From contig JAJEKV010000340.1 in NCBI GenBank assembly GCA_021234155.1, positions 188,001 through 252,000 on the forward strand: a stretch of 64,000 bases of DNA. Direction: 5' to 3'. Numbering within the stretch: position 1 is the first letter of the stretch; the number at the start of each line of letters is the position of its first letter. A program made the position numbers and the translations under genes. The notes under the pieces were generated by a model. It had not been told where the DNA came from. It did not search any database and was given only the letters and a program-made list of their open reading frames with translations. Source of the stretch: Isoetes taiwanensis (Eukaryota; Streptophyta; Lycopodiopsida; Isoetales; Isoetaceae). Shown piece by piece: positions 1 to 15,559 of this stretch.

Positions 1-170
1 CATAGGGATCTTCATAAGAAGAATCTAGCAAAGAAAAAACCAAGCAAGGTATGTCAGGTCAAAGTTTTCGCCACCTATATATCTTGATACATAGGGATCG
101 ATGCTCCATCTACATTAAGACTTGCGTTTTAATCCTTGGGAAATGGCCCGGCCCGGCGGCACTAAAATCT

Positions 171-172
<2 letters not shown>

Positions 173-244
<72 letters not shown>
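173..244. repeat. (TA)n microsatellite
   Basis: An uninterrupted run of about 36 TA dinucleotides. Both strands read open as Ile-Tyr repeats, so open frames across it (51-365 plus, 115-345 minus) are artefacts of the repeat. Similar tracts at 5789-5869 and 15412-15547 sit at the edges of a duplicated unit; this one has no visible partner. Confidence 0.98.
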
Positions 245-246
<2 letters not shown>

Positions 247-365
247 AGTTTTTGTACTATCAATGGGATAAAATAAAGGGAAGATTACGAAAATTCTACT
301 ATCATCTAGCTTCTTTCCTACTTCTTTCTCGTGCAATATTTCCATTGGCAGTGGCTGACATTTGA

Positions 366-3300
366 ATTAAAGGTTCCACGATGTAGTTTATCAAGATAGG
401 CATTTCATTTTAGGGTGCTCATCATGGTGGTCGAATTTCATTCATTTTCATTTTTAGGGTTCCCATCATGGTGGTCAAATTTCATTCATATATTTTGTGT
501 TTATCCTGGCCCGAGGATTTAGCAATAATAAGGATTTATCCATAGAAGTGATACATATGGAACATGTTGTAAGACCATTTTTCTAAACAAACAATGCATA
601 TATGAAAGATATTTTTTAAGTAGAATATTGTTTTCTTATCCTTATCCATGAAATACACAATGCATCAAACGACTTTAGCCTTGAATTGCAAAACCAAAGC
701 TCAATTGAAGGTTTAAGATAATGGGCGATAAAGGTAAGAAAATAAATAGTTCTCATTTTGCCTTGAGATAACTACCTTAAAGTAAGGCTTAAAAATAAAG
801 GGTAGAGAACATACCTTTGCCTTAAGGTAACCGACATTAAAGCATGGTTTGGGTTATCTCGATTCAAATTTACATCCCTCGTAATAACCAAAAGATAAAG
901 GACTAAGGGTTTAGAAATAAACAATTGTTCCCAACATCCTCGTAATAGATCAATGCTTAAAGACTCGAGAAAACCCTAAGAGGAGCTATGAAATGTCAAT
1001 GGGCAAACCTCAATCAAAGCTGCAGTCCACATTTAGATGTAAAGCTTTAGGCTTTTGAGCCATATGAATCGGCAGCTTAGAATACATTGGCTTGAAAGCA
1101 AGAGAAAGCCATGTTGAATCAAAGCGAGAAAGTGAAAAATCCTTCATAGAGTGGCCAAATAGAGCTATTCCACGGAAAAACATGTCGGAATAAAAATTAT
1201 GACAAAGGAAAATGCCAACATTTGCATAACATCGGTGACGGGTCGTACTTCTTGGGCTTATCATAAGATACAACCCCAGTTGATTCAAAATATAATGCCC
1301 ACATTGCCGTTGTCAATCTCCCTTCAAGAAGTACCCAATCCATATCTCAATCAACGTCACAAAGGTTAATTTGAATTTAGGCAGGGAATAATCACTAACG
1401 GGCCAAGTGGATACGCCAACATCTTTGAAGATATTAATGCACACTTTGAGAAGAACTCCAAAATCTGATATGCAAAGCCGGCCCTAGCGGATGGTTGTCA
1501 CGCCATGAAAAAATTAATGGCGATATCGCCCTCTTATCTTTGTGGCCCGATCTGGCTGCCCTACAAAGAGGAGCTCTGTTGCAAGATTTGATAAGAATAA
1601 GCCCTATCGCATTCAAATCTAAATTATCATTTAGCATCCGCCAAGCCGATTAGTTTAGGCAGTCCGGCTCAAATGGAATGCAAATGGCAATCCCCCTTAG
1701 GCTGCCGTGGTGATTGTGGAATGCACCTTTGTTATGTCATTGAGGTTTTTTCAGCGCCTTACGCCATCAATGTTGTTACTAATAGAACATGCCTGCAACA
1801 CAATTCATAGTGTATCACCATCTTCCGACCTGCGAATTTCATTTCATGATTAATGGCTTCTAGTGTAAACTACTTCAAGATCGTCGGACTTAACTTACTT
1901 CTTTATTTAAGAGTAAATCATGTCAATCATGTCGGAAGAAATCAAAAGCTTTTTTGCTTTATCTACGATTCCATGTCTGCGAAGCCAGATAAGGCAATCG
2001 TTTTAACTTCCAACAACAATTTAATTTGTAATCTCAAATACAACAATTTAATTTGTAATCTCAAATGCACAACATGCTCAATATATCTTAAACAAATGTT
2101 TTGGTCTAAGAATATGCCGAGAGCAAAATTTTCGAACAGTTGACTATTTTGGCACGATAAGCTATAAAGAGAATGCCTTGCAATTTTGCATGCTAGATCA
2201 CGGTCCGTTGGAACATCGGGACACCATTCTGATTTTTTATTGCATGCATGCACTCCATGGCAACAATTGGAAAGAGCGCGCAAGCAACTCTAGAACAATA
2301 ATATCGACAACTTAATTCTCTTTACCTTTCCTAGGAGTTACGTGGAGCTAGGCGACATGGCATGTGAAGTGCGCGCATGTTCGATTGGGGTCGGTTATCC
2401 CTCGCTACATCAAAAGCCCGCAGATTCAACAACACTTGTGTGCCCGGATAAACTCTGCAAAAGATATTAATTTTTCATATAGCAATAAGTAAACATTCCA
2501 CCATAACTATGCCATCCGACTTATCATATATGATCATTGCATGCCACGGTGAATCTGGTGATCCACGAGAAAGAAAGGTCTACTACTTTGTTAAATAAGC
2601 CACAATAAAATACATCACAAAAGCGAACCCGGGGTTGCATATGGTAATAGATTTGGATTCATGATATTTCTTTCTGAAGCAACCTTCCACGGAATGGAGT
2701 ATTGGCAAATGAGAAAGCCATCAAAGAAACCGGGGTTCAAAAATACACGGATAAACCCTTTGTTTATCGGTCCACTTTAGAAATTGCTGGTCTAAAATTT
2801 TGGATGCGGAAAAAATCCGATAGAAAAAACGTTGTTTAATGTAAAATCCGGTATATTTGTATCTTGTTATGAATATATCCGGTACATATTTTATGCATAT
2901 TTTATGTAGGAAGGAAAAATTATGCGGTGAAGGTGCGGAGTTTTTGAACCACGAAAAGAAACTATCATGGCATTTAATGCTCATTACGAGTCATTATGCG
3001 AGCAGGACTTTATCTAAAAGAGGTTTAAATCCAAAGATATTATATTTAAATACCGGTATGGTAAATCTTGTTCGAACCCGCGAAGCGAGCAAACTTTAAA
3101 ATTTTGAAGCACTCCGTGCTTGAAAACTAACCGAGGAGAAATGTCACGCATGAAATTCAGCGGTTTGCGAGTAAAATCTCAATTCTTTGGGTTAATAAAC
3201 CTCACATTTGGATTGACAACACAATTTTGAAGACAAACATCGCCATCTACATTAATAAAAGCTAGAACATAAACATATCTACATTAATAAAAGCTAGAGC

Positions 3301-3600
3301 GTAAGCGGAACCACGGACATTGGATCCATCCTTTGCATATTCGGCACAACATAATCTCAAATACATGTTACCATCCCAATTTTGTACCTTAAAGGCAGAG
3401 TTGCATTATATATTGCAGAGTTAATCATGTGGCTCAATCGGTAGTCTCTCGGCGTGATTCATAAAGTTAACATAAGTACAACCTTGAAGGAAAAAAAAAC
3501 CGATATATGTTGCTCCAAGGAGGATCGCGGATAGAAGAGAATAATAAAATTCAAAGAAAAAATCTTGGAGTCCGGGGCTAATATGTTTTCATATACCCTC
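366..3600. other. Anonymous repetitive DNA, no gene recognised
   Basis: No open frame here has a recognisable domain and none exceeds about 106 codons. There is a small direct duplication at 2018-2066 (two copies of a CAATTTAATTTGTAATCTCAAA motif) and another around 3245-3300 (ACATTAATAAAAGCTAGA twice). Frequent CGG/CGA where related copies elsewhere have CAG suggests this stretch shares the consensus problem described in the findings. It is most likely decayed transposon sequence. Confidence 0.5.
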
Positions 3601-3606
3601 GGCTGC

Positions 3607-3975
3607 TGTTACGAGCCAGCGAAGACATTAGATCATTTGGCCTTGTTTTAGCCCATTTATGCTAAGAATTTGGAAAATGGATGCCTAGCATCAATTGTGG
3701 ATCTTCAGTGACCTTTTCAGCCACGGATGTTCACATTGAGAAAATAGAGCTTTTCGTTTTGGAGTTATGGCCATATGTCTACCCAAGCTGTAAAACTGTG
3801 GCAGCAAAGACATTGCCTGATTTGCACGATTTTGGCCCATTTCTGCTAGGAATTTGGAAAATGGGCGCCTAGCATCAATTGTGGACCTTCCGGTGACCTT
3901 TCCAATGGATGTTCTGTGCATAAAGCAGAGCTTCAATTTGGGAGTTATGCCCATGTTTGTAGTTGAGAAGTCACG
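3607..3975. repeat. Imperfect tandem duplication, ~184-bp period
   Basis: Two units begin near 3607 and 3791. Both contain 'GCCCATTT.TGCTA.GAATTTGGAAAATGG' followed by 'GCCTAGCATCAATTGTGGA' and 'GGAGTTATG.CCAT'. The units differ by scattered substitutions, including CTTCAGTGACC in the first against CTTCCGGTGACC in the second. That is the same CAG/CGG difference seen between the larger duplicated copies. No coding function is evident. Confidence 0.75.
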
Positions 3976-5460
3976 CAAAAAGAATCAAGCAAGCTCCGGC
4001 TAGAGATGGATACATAATTTAGAAAATGTACACTGTAGATTTCCTCCATGTTAGTAATGTGCAAATGGCATGTAGAGCGAGGTGCGCAAAAACTAAGAAA
4101 GATAAAAGTAACCAAGGTAAATAATCAAGAGACAAGCAAGAGTCTAATGGCGAGGCTAGGTTGGTTAACAAACCATAATGGGGTATCGTAAGTGGGTGCT
4201 CTACTGCTTCTACATCTCGTGCAATGCATCCATTCCAGCCCCATACAAAAATGAGTCACAAAAACATGTTACGCTTCCATTTGCAAACCCAATATCCAGG
4301 TCTTCCTATTTTGCAAGCTTAAATATTGAAAAGACAATATCATTTGTGAAGAATTTCCTATTGGTGTCATTTACGCAAAAGGATTCCCAATAAGCTGTTG
4401 GAAGTGTGATTCGGATAAAAATTAAGTCAATATAAAGGTCAGATTTCTAAACTTCATGTATCTTTGTGGTTTATTTGCTTGATCCTTGAAAGCTCCACTA
4501 AAGCTAGACCACCTTTTGAATCGATTATCCGTTTTAAAAATCTTGTCAATCACTAACTAATTAAACAACATAAACTACATTTTCTAAATAAACACCGTTT
4601 AAAATTCTCCCCGGAAATAAACACCACGGACTAATATTTACACTGGTAACCACAATGGCGGGGTCTCAAATGCCGATCTGTTATATCCATCTCTTCCATG
4701 CATAAAGAACATAAATGGGAGGACATTCAGGTATACCACAATTTTGCCAACCAAGAGCTCCAATCCAATAACTTCAAAGGAAATGCCAACCCTAGACATA
4801 AAATAAAAATATCAACTAAATGCATGGATATTTCAGATTTGGTTCTTAAAAGGTCGACCTAGTACTAAGGTGTGATGTCCCAACACTAAAGCTGCTCTCG
4901 ACTAATCTACCACATATAACATATCTCGGATCTTGCTCAAGCTCCAACGAGATACTAAAACCTAGTAACCGGTGATCTGCGGATCATGTGGGCCGATATC
5001 GAGCACCACATCACAAAAATACAAAGCAAAATTCGAAAAAAATGCGAACCCGCCTTGCAAGAAACGGATGGTCGGAGGAGCTCAAATGAAGAAGAGATGG
5101 CACATGGCAAAAGAAGAGACCTTGCCTCGGAATGGCATCAGGTTTCTACAAATTCAAAGGCGATTCTTGCTTTCATACAAAAATCCATGCCCGAGAGACA
5201 AAAGCCCGTAATTACGTAAGTAATTGGGCTCACAGTAAGCAAAAGAAAGGAAAAAACAATTTTGTGAACCCAAATTAGAGATACCCAACTCAAATCCAGG
5301 CAAGCTTAAACACAATTGAATCAAAAGAGAGCGAGATGGCAAAAAATGAGAATCACACGAGAAGAATTTAAGGAAAGCTAAGTCACATGTAGTATAGAAA
5401 AAATTCGAGCTAGAGATGTGCGCGCACTCCGGAGGTCGTTCAACATCCCAACTTCACCGG
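3976..5460. other. Anonymous sequence, no gene recognised
   Basis: Only short open frames are present. The longest overlapping pair, at 4972-5219 plus, has a hydrophilic lysine/glutamate-rich composition but no motif I recognise, and no splice or promoter context supports it. Likely decayed repeat. Confidence 0.4.
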
Positions 5461-5475
5461 ATCCGAAGCGTCACG

Positions 5476-5740
5476 AAGCCCCAAATAAAGGGGTCAAATT
5501 GGGGCTTTTGTTGTGAGGCAAATCCGGATCCGAGATGGGCCGGTCGGAGAGCGGCAAACAAAATCTCTAGAAATAAGGCTTTCTCTAGAAAAAGGGGGTC
5601 TCATATGGCCTAAATCTCGGCCATTGATGCGCACATTCAGCGGGCGTGATCAAAAGCCCCAAATAAAGGGGTCATTTAAGGTGGGTTATTTGGGGGGCTT
5701 CCGTGGGCCGTCGGATCTAAGATGGGCCGGTAGAGATCAA
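5476..5740. repeat. Two direct copies of a hairpin-forming unit
   Basis: AGCCCCAAATAAAGGGGTCA occurs at 5477 and at 5655. Each copy is followed by a T/G-rich segment containing GGGGCTT and then by GATCCGAGATGGGCCGGT (first) or GATCTAAGATGGGCCGGT (second). Within a unit, AAGCCCC can pair with the following GGGGCTT, so each unit can fold as a small stem. The first copy contains CCGGATCCGAG where the second has TCGGATCTAAG. Confidence 0.7.
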
Positions 5741-5784
5741 CTGTCTACACACATCTACACACAATATAATTGTATATATATATA

Positions 5785-5788
<4 letters not shown>

Positions 5789-5869
<81 letters not shown>
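5789..5869. repeat. (AT)n microsatellite at the left edge of duplicated unit copy 1
   Basis: About 40 AT repeats end exactly where the duplicated unit starts (AAACTTGGCCTTAGCC). The second copy of the unit is preceded by a short ATATATAA, so the tract belongs to, or marks, the boundary of the repeat. Confidence 0.95.
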
Positions 5870-5873
<4 letters not shown>

Positions 5874-8800
5874 TGGCCTTAGCCTTATCCAAAAGACTTA
5901 GCCATTCCGGACCATGGGCTCACGGAACTTATCGATCCCTAGACATAGTCTGGGGAGCCTTGAAGTCCTTTAACTAAACACTTTGTAAGTGTTATTTATT
6001 CATTTTCCATATTAGCCAGAAAGCTTGTCCATGACATACCCTAGACCCATCCATGGCCTATTATTACACTATTACAGAAATTTGTGCCATCTATAACCTT
6101 TTCTAAGAGTTAAGCAATCTTTGCTTTACCTCGGCTGGGCAATAAACTCATTTCATGGAAAGCCGGACCTCCACTTATTTTTTGAGATCCACTATTACGA
6201 GCGGATCTATTATGCTTGAATAGCACAAAATCAACTTGTTACTATTTTCGTCATTACATTTACAGTTAATATGATGTCTCCTAGCCATGAGCTCATGCTG
6301 CATAATTATTCCTGTTTTCTAGCCTGTAATTATTTATGCTATATTACTAGTAATGCATTGTTAACCACCACCAAGGGGACATAGATGCTACCATTAATTC
6401 TGTTTAGCAGCGTGCTGACTTATGCATGCATGCTATAACTTCACCAGTTTTACTGCCAGAAAATAATTAACTAGCTGCCAGAAAATCATTAACTAGCTTT
6501 AAATAAGACAGAACGATATGTAGATTGATCTTTCCTTCCATTAAGCCAAAAAAAACCCAAATAAAAGGCTTACATTGTTTAATGCCTTGAGCAGTGATAT
6601 CCAGTCAGCTAGCATACAATGGTATTATGAGCATGACGTCATTTTTTTTAAATGCATAGAGTTTACTATCCTTTCGCAAGATACAATTCAACAAAATCAA
6701 ATACTAACAGAACTGTTTGTGTGGTCTGCAAGCTGAGACCAGATTGTTTTTCTTATGTAGTCCATTGTCTCCAACCATCCAATCATTCAAAAAAAACTGG
6801 AGATGTAAGACCAGTTACCTCAATGGTTAAGAAAAGTTCAAAGACTCCCATTTAAATAGAAACCAGAAATGCTGATCCATTGCTTTCAGCCCAAAGGGCA
6901 ATCTTCTATATGTAACACTGCTCCAAGACATCCATAAACGAATGAAATCTGGAGATGCAAGATTGGTTACCTGCATTGAAACATGCCTAAGTTAGCTTTA
7001 GATAAGGTAACTAGACAAGCAATGACAGGTAAGCAGTAATCTTAGCATGGCTCATCGCCCTTCACCAGATATTTGCTTTAGAATAATTATCCAAAGACAA
7101 TTTCAGTCATCAAACATTTGAATCAGCAAATATACAAGTCTGTATACCACTTACTGACCCTTTGTTAGGGTGTTCTCATCGACCAACAAACCATTATTAC
7201 TTGATGAATCTAGAATTTACTAACACTAAACCTGATTTAGAAGAAGTTCCAGTTCTGTTTCAGCATTTGATTCCTCCTGTTGCTCATGTTCTTGGGCCTT
7301 TGTACCTTGATTAATGCATGTGTCCATGATCTGCTTTCTGCAACCAGCCTTCTGCAAGACCTACTTAGTCATGCCACCGTTCTTCTTTATGGTATCAAAC
7401 ACATCCAGCATATAGTTGTCAGGGATTGCTTGCTAAACTATGCATATACCTCATTCTGCTATTTGCACCAGGCTGCCGGATCCAGCCTTGCCTTCTTGCT
7501 TAAAGCCATCATTTTATGTCAGCCCAGCTTGCTCTTTATACCTGAAGGCAGAGGCGCCATCGCCAGAGTGCCATCGCCAGAATGCCACTGTTAAAACCAG
7601 AAGGCATAGTCCCAATTTTCTTGCATCTTATAGCCTGTCGGCAGTTGTAGCTGCAGCGCCACATCCGGATTCCGCTTTCCTCTGTTTTGCACCCTAATGG
7701 CCGGATAAGCCATCGCCAAGTGCCAGTTGCTACCTTTGGAGCATTGCTAAATTCAAACCAAAACTAGCACTTACATGCATGTAACTCCAATTTTGGCGGA
7801 GCACCAGTTCGTGGCATCATGCCATATATCTTCCGGTACTTTTGCTTGCAGCCATAGCCATTATCTTTTATCATACCAGGATATTTGTTTCCCCTAAAAA
7901 AAGTTAGTATAAAGAACAAGTGGTCAATTTAGTGTCACCCCCAAGGGTCGTTAAACAAGTGGGCTCAACATACCCTTGCCACCATGCAACAATAAAAAAT
8001 TCATGTTTACACATGCCACCATGTATATGCTGCTCAACATACCGTTGCCTCCATGCAACAATAAAAAATTCATGTTTACACATGCCACTTAAAAATGACG
8101 AATCTTAAGGTTTTAACACCTTGCTCTCTTGCTATTTAAGTTGTAAAGTGCCAAATCAATTACCTTGTCCAAGAATGCCCCCATGCATATTCAAGTGTAC
8201 ACATTTTATTCCATCTTTTCCATCTGCCATTTCTCCAGAGTAGGCCATGCAAGGATTGCGCCAGTCCGTATGCAAAAAGCACTATGCAAAAGCACTAGGC
8301 TAGTCGCACCATCCCACCCGTTATAGGGCCAAGAGATAAGCTCCAGAAAATGCAAACACATTATTTTCCCTTGAGATTTCAATACTCTAGGCAAGGGTGT
8401 CTCCCTTTATAGAAAACTTAATCTTCATGTTATTATCCCTAAGGAGACTTCAGATAAATGCCCATAGATGTAAAAAATTATGCCACATGTCATAATGCCT
8501 ACATTTCTTCTAAAATACGCAAGCAAGGTTACGAAAGCCATTTTTTGTGCACCTTTTTACCTTTATACCATATGTGCAAGTGGGCACATGGTCTTGCACA
8601 TGGTTTTATGACCATGTATGCCAATATACCCATCATAGTCCCATGTTTCCTAAAAAATTGCTTTTCTTTACCCTGAGGTGAACCTGGTTCATTTCGTAAT
8701 CCAATTTCCAGTTCACAAAATCATTGATTTGAGGTGATACAACCCTGTAAAACTTGCTTTTTATTTTTATGTCCATCAACTGGTCAATTATGCACTAACC

Positions 8801-9003
8801 TGGAAGCATAGTTTGCTTAGTAGATTTGAACTTGCCATTTTCGCTTGTTCTCCAATAATGCAACATATGCCATCGTAAACCAACTTGCTGATGTCTTAGT
8901 GCAACACCAGATCATGTGAACCAAGTATTTATACTATGAGCTGTAAAGCTTGTACATGGTCAAATCCATCTGTTAATTTGATATATATATGTATATATAT
9001 ATA
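5870..9003. mobile_element. 3.1-kb dispersed repeat, copy 1
   Basis: This segment starts with AAACTTGGCCTTAGCC and ends in TTAATTTG followed by a short (AT)n. It is repeated in the same orientation at 9762-12914. The copies are near-identical from about 7740 to 9003. In 5870-6240 and 6440-7740 they differ almost only at CAG/CTG triplets. Neither copy has a long open frame; an identical 62-codon minus-strand frame occurs at 8206-8394 and 12115-12303, and nothing supports it as a gene. I saw no terminal inverted repeats or LTRs. It is a non-coding dispersed or segmentally duplicated repeat of unknown class. Confidence 0.85.
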
Positions 9004-9761
9004 AGCTAAACCCTACCTCCAACCGGAAGGCAAAGTAGAACCCTAGATAGCAATGGGACAGGAGGATCCCTATGCTCTAGGGATCCCCCTGCCAACTGTA
9101 CTAAAATTTAGCAAGACAAATGAGAAATACCTGTATGCTTTGAGTTCTCTTTGTAGAATTGCTCGATGGACCTTGAGTCCTGGGAGTGCTCCGAATTTCA
9201 ATGAATTGTTGACAGCTGGTGTATCTTTATAGCAGCCTTTGCAAGATTACTCTAAATCCTTGAAACCGGTTGAACATCCAAGACTGTAACATTTCTTGAG
9301 GCTGAATTTAGGGATACTTGGAGATGAACTCCGTTCTTAATTTATGCTGGCAGATTTGCCAATTACTTTGGAAGCCCTAAGGCAACTTTTTGACCAATGG
9401 CCATATTTTGGTTAGTAGCAGACAATTCATATGAATGCCTACCTTGAAATATACGAATTTACCATATAGTATAAGACCTCGGAGTGAATTGAGAAAGAAC
9501 CACTGTACTTACTTTGTTTCCAAGGGATATCATACTCTGCCACAGACCCTTATTTCTGCAGTCTGCAGCAGCCTGTTCCTTTTGTATGTCTTCGAGAATC
9601 AATGGAATCTGAAAATCAGTGGTTAAATATCCTCTGATAAACAAATTAAAGAAAATAGAGATAAAGAATTACTTGGATCATACCCTTCCAAAATTTTAAT
9701 TCTCATTGGACTACCAAGGCCCATGCCAGTTATACTGGCATCCTGAAATCACAGAATATAT
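9004..9761. other. Spacer between the two 3.1-kb copies
   Basis: This 0.76-kb stretch separates the direct copies and has no counterpart after copy 2. It contains only frames of about 60 codons and a small duplicated phrase (AGGGATCC twice at 9062-9085). No gene is recognised. Confidence 0.6.
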
Positions 9762-12700
9762 AAACTTGGCCTTAGCCTTATCCAAAAGACTTAGCCATTC
9801 CAGACCATGGGCTCTGGAACTTATCAGTCCCTAGACATAGTCTAGGGGAGCCTTGGAAGTCCTTTAACTAAACACTTTGTAAGTGTTATTTATTCATTTT
9901 CCATATTAGCCAGAAAGCTTGTCCATGACATACCCTAGACCCATCCATGGCCTATTATTACACTATTACAGAAATTTGTGCCATCTATAACCTTTTCTAA
10001 GAGTTAAGCAATGCTGCTTTACCTCAGCCTGGGCAATAAACTCATTTCATGGAAAGCCAGACCTCCACTTATTTTCAGCAGATCCACTATTCTGAACAGA
10101 TCTATTATGCTTGAATAGCACAAAATCAACTTGTTACTATTTTCGTCATTACATTTACAGTTAATATGATGTCTCCTAGCCATGAGCTCATGCTGCATAA
10201 TTATTCCTGTTTTCTAGCCTGTAATTATTTATGCTATATTACTAGTAATGCATTGTTAACCACCACCAAGGGGACATAGATGCTACCATTAATTCTGTTT
10301 AGCAGCGTGCTGACTTATGCATGCATGCTATAACTTCACCATTTTTCTTGCCGCGGAAAATAATTAACTAGTTTGCCGGAAAATCATTAACTAGCTTTAA
10401 ATAAGACGAGCGATATGTAGATTGATCTTTCCTTCCATTAAGCCAAAAAAACCCAAATAAAAAGGCTTACATTGTTTAATGCCTTGAGCGGTGATATCGG
10501 TCGACTAGCATACAATGGTATTATGAGCATGGCGTCATTTTTTAAATGCATAGAGTTTACCATCCTTTCAACAAGATACAATTCAACAAAATCAAATACT
10601 AATGAGCTGTTTGTGTGGTGCAAATTTGAGACAGATTGTTTTTCTTATGTAGTCCATTGTCTCCAACCATCCAATCATTCAAAAAAAACTGGAGATGTAA
10701 GACCAGTTACCTCAATGGTTAAGAAAAGTTCAAAGACTCCCATTTAAATAGAAACCGAAATCTTGATCCATTGCTTTCAAAACCCAAAAGGGCAATCTTC
10801 TATATGTTCGCTCCAAGACATCCATAAGCGAATGAAATGCGGAGATGCAAGATTGGTTACCGCATTGAAACATGCCTAAGTTAGCTTTAGATAAGGTAAC
10901 TAGACAAGCAATGGCGGTAAGCGATAATCTTAGCATGGCTCATCGCCCTTCACGGATATTTGCTTTAGAATAATTATCCAAAGACAATTTCAGTCATCAA
11001 ACATTTGAATCAGCAAATATACAAGTCTGTATACCACTTACTGACCCTTTGTTAGGGTGTTCTCATCGACCAACAAACCATTATTACTTGATGAATCTAG
11101 AATTTACTAACACTAAACCCGATTTAGAAGAAGTTCCGATTCATTTTCAAAGCATTTGATTCCTCACATTGCTCATGTTCTTGGGCCTTTGTACCTTGAT
11201 TAATGCATGTGTCCATGATCGCTTTTACGCAACCTGCATCTTACGCAAGACCTACTTAGTCATGCCGGATTTCTTCTTTATGGTATCAAACACATCCAAA
11301 GATATAGTTGTCGGGATTGCTTGCTAAACTATGCATATACCTCATTTACGCTATTTGCAATCCATGTCACTGCCGGATCCGCCACCTGCCTTCTTGCTTA
11401 AAGCCATCATTTTATGTCAGCCCAGCTTGCTCTTTATACCTGAAGGCAGAGGCGCCATCGCCAGAGTGCCATCGCCAGAATGCCACTGTTAAAACCAGAA
11501 GGCATAGTCCCAATTTTCTTGCATCTTATAGCACCTGTTCGGCTTTTTCTTGTAGCCTAATAAATCATTTACATCCGGATTCCGCTTTCCTGCATTTTGC
11601 ACCCTAATGGCGGATAAGCCATCGCCAAGTGCCGGTTGCTACCTTTGGAGCATTGCTAAATTCAAACCAAAAAACTAGCACTTACATGCATGTAACTCCA
11701 ATTTTGGCGGAGCACCAGTTCGTGGCATCATGCCATATATCTTCCGGTACTTTTGCTTGCAGCCATAGCCATTATCTTTTATCATACCAGGATATTTGTT
11801 TCCCCTAAAAAAAGTTAGTATAAAGAACAAGTGGTCAATTTAGTGTCACCCCAAGGGTCGTTAAACAAGTGGGCTCAACATACCCTTGCCACCATGCAAC
11901 AATAAAAAATTCATGTTTACACATGCCACCATGTATATGCTGCTCAACATACCGTTGCCTCCATGCAACAATAAAAAATTCATGTTTACACATGCCACTT
12001 AAAAATGACGAATCTTAAGGTTTTAACACCTTGCTCTCTTGCTATTTAAGTTGTAAAGTGCCAAATCAATTACCTTGTCCAAGAATGCCCCATGCATATT
12101 CAAGTGTACACATTTTATTCCATCTTTTCCATCTGCCATTTCTCCAGAGTAGGCCATGCAAGGATTGCGCCAGTCCGTATGCAAAAAGCACTATGCAAAA
12201 GCACTAGGCTAGTCGCACCATCCCACCCGTTATAGGGCCAAGAGATAAGCTCCAGAAAATGCAAACACATTATTTTCCCTTGAGATTTCAATACTCTAGG
12301 CAAGGGTGTCTCCCTTTATAGAAAACTTAATCTTCATGTTATTATCCCTAAGGAGACTTCAGATAAATGCCCATAGATGTAAAAAATTATGCCACATGTC
12401 ATAATGCCTACATTTCTTCTAAAATACGCAAGCAAGGTTACGAAAGCCATTTTTTGTGCACCTTTTTACCTTTATACCATATGTGCAAGTGGGCACATGG
12501 TCTTGCACATGGTTTTATGACCATGTATGCCAATATACCCATCATAGTCCCATGTTTCCTAAAAATTGCTTTTCTTTATCCTGAGGTGAACCTAGTTCAT
12601 TTTGTAATCCAATTTCCAGTTCACAAAATCATTGATTTGAGGTGATACAACCCTGTAAAACTTGCTTTTTATTTTTATGTCCATCAACTGGTCAATTATG

Positions 12701-12914
12701 CACTAACCTGGAAGCATAGTTTGCTTAGTAGATTTGAACTTGCCATTTTCGCTTGTTCTCCAATAATGCAACATATGCCATCGTAAACCAACTTGCTGAT
12801 GTCTTAGTGCAACACCAGATCATGTGAACCAAGTATTTATACTATGAGCTGTAAAGCTTGTACATGGTCAAATCCATCTGTTAATTTGATATATATATGT
12901 ATATATATATATAA
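9762..12914. mobile_element. 3.1-kb dispersed repeat, copy 2
   Basis: Direct copy of 5870-9003. Its left 570 bp carries CAG/CTG where copy 1 has CGG/CGA/ACG. Between about 10340 and 11640 the situation reverses, with copy 2 carrying the CG-containing forms. From about 11640 to the end the copies agree nearly base for base. The switching of the 'wrong' copy in blocks argues against ordinary divergence. It ends in GATATATATATG followed by (AT)n, like copy 1. Confidence 0.85.
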
Positions 12915-15557
<2,643 letters not shown>

Positions 15558-15559
15558 GA

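Noticed and set aside
51-365. 104-codon frame with a long Ile-Tyr repeat
   Set aside because: It is translation of the (TA)n microsatellite; the minus strand is open for the same reason.
8206-8394. 62-codon minus frame conserved exactly at 12115-12303
   Set aside because: It is identical because the whole DNA segment is identical there, so it is not evidence of protein-level selection.
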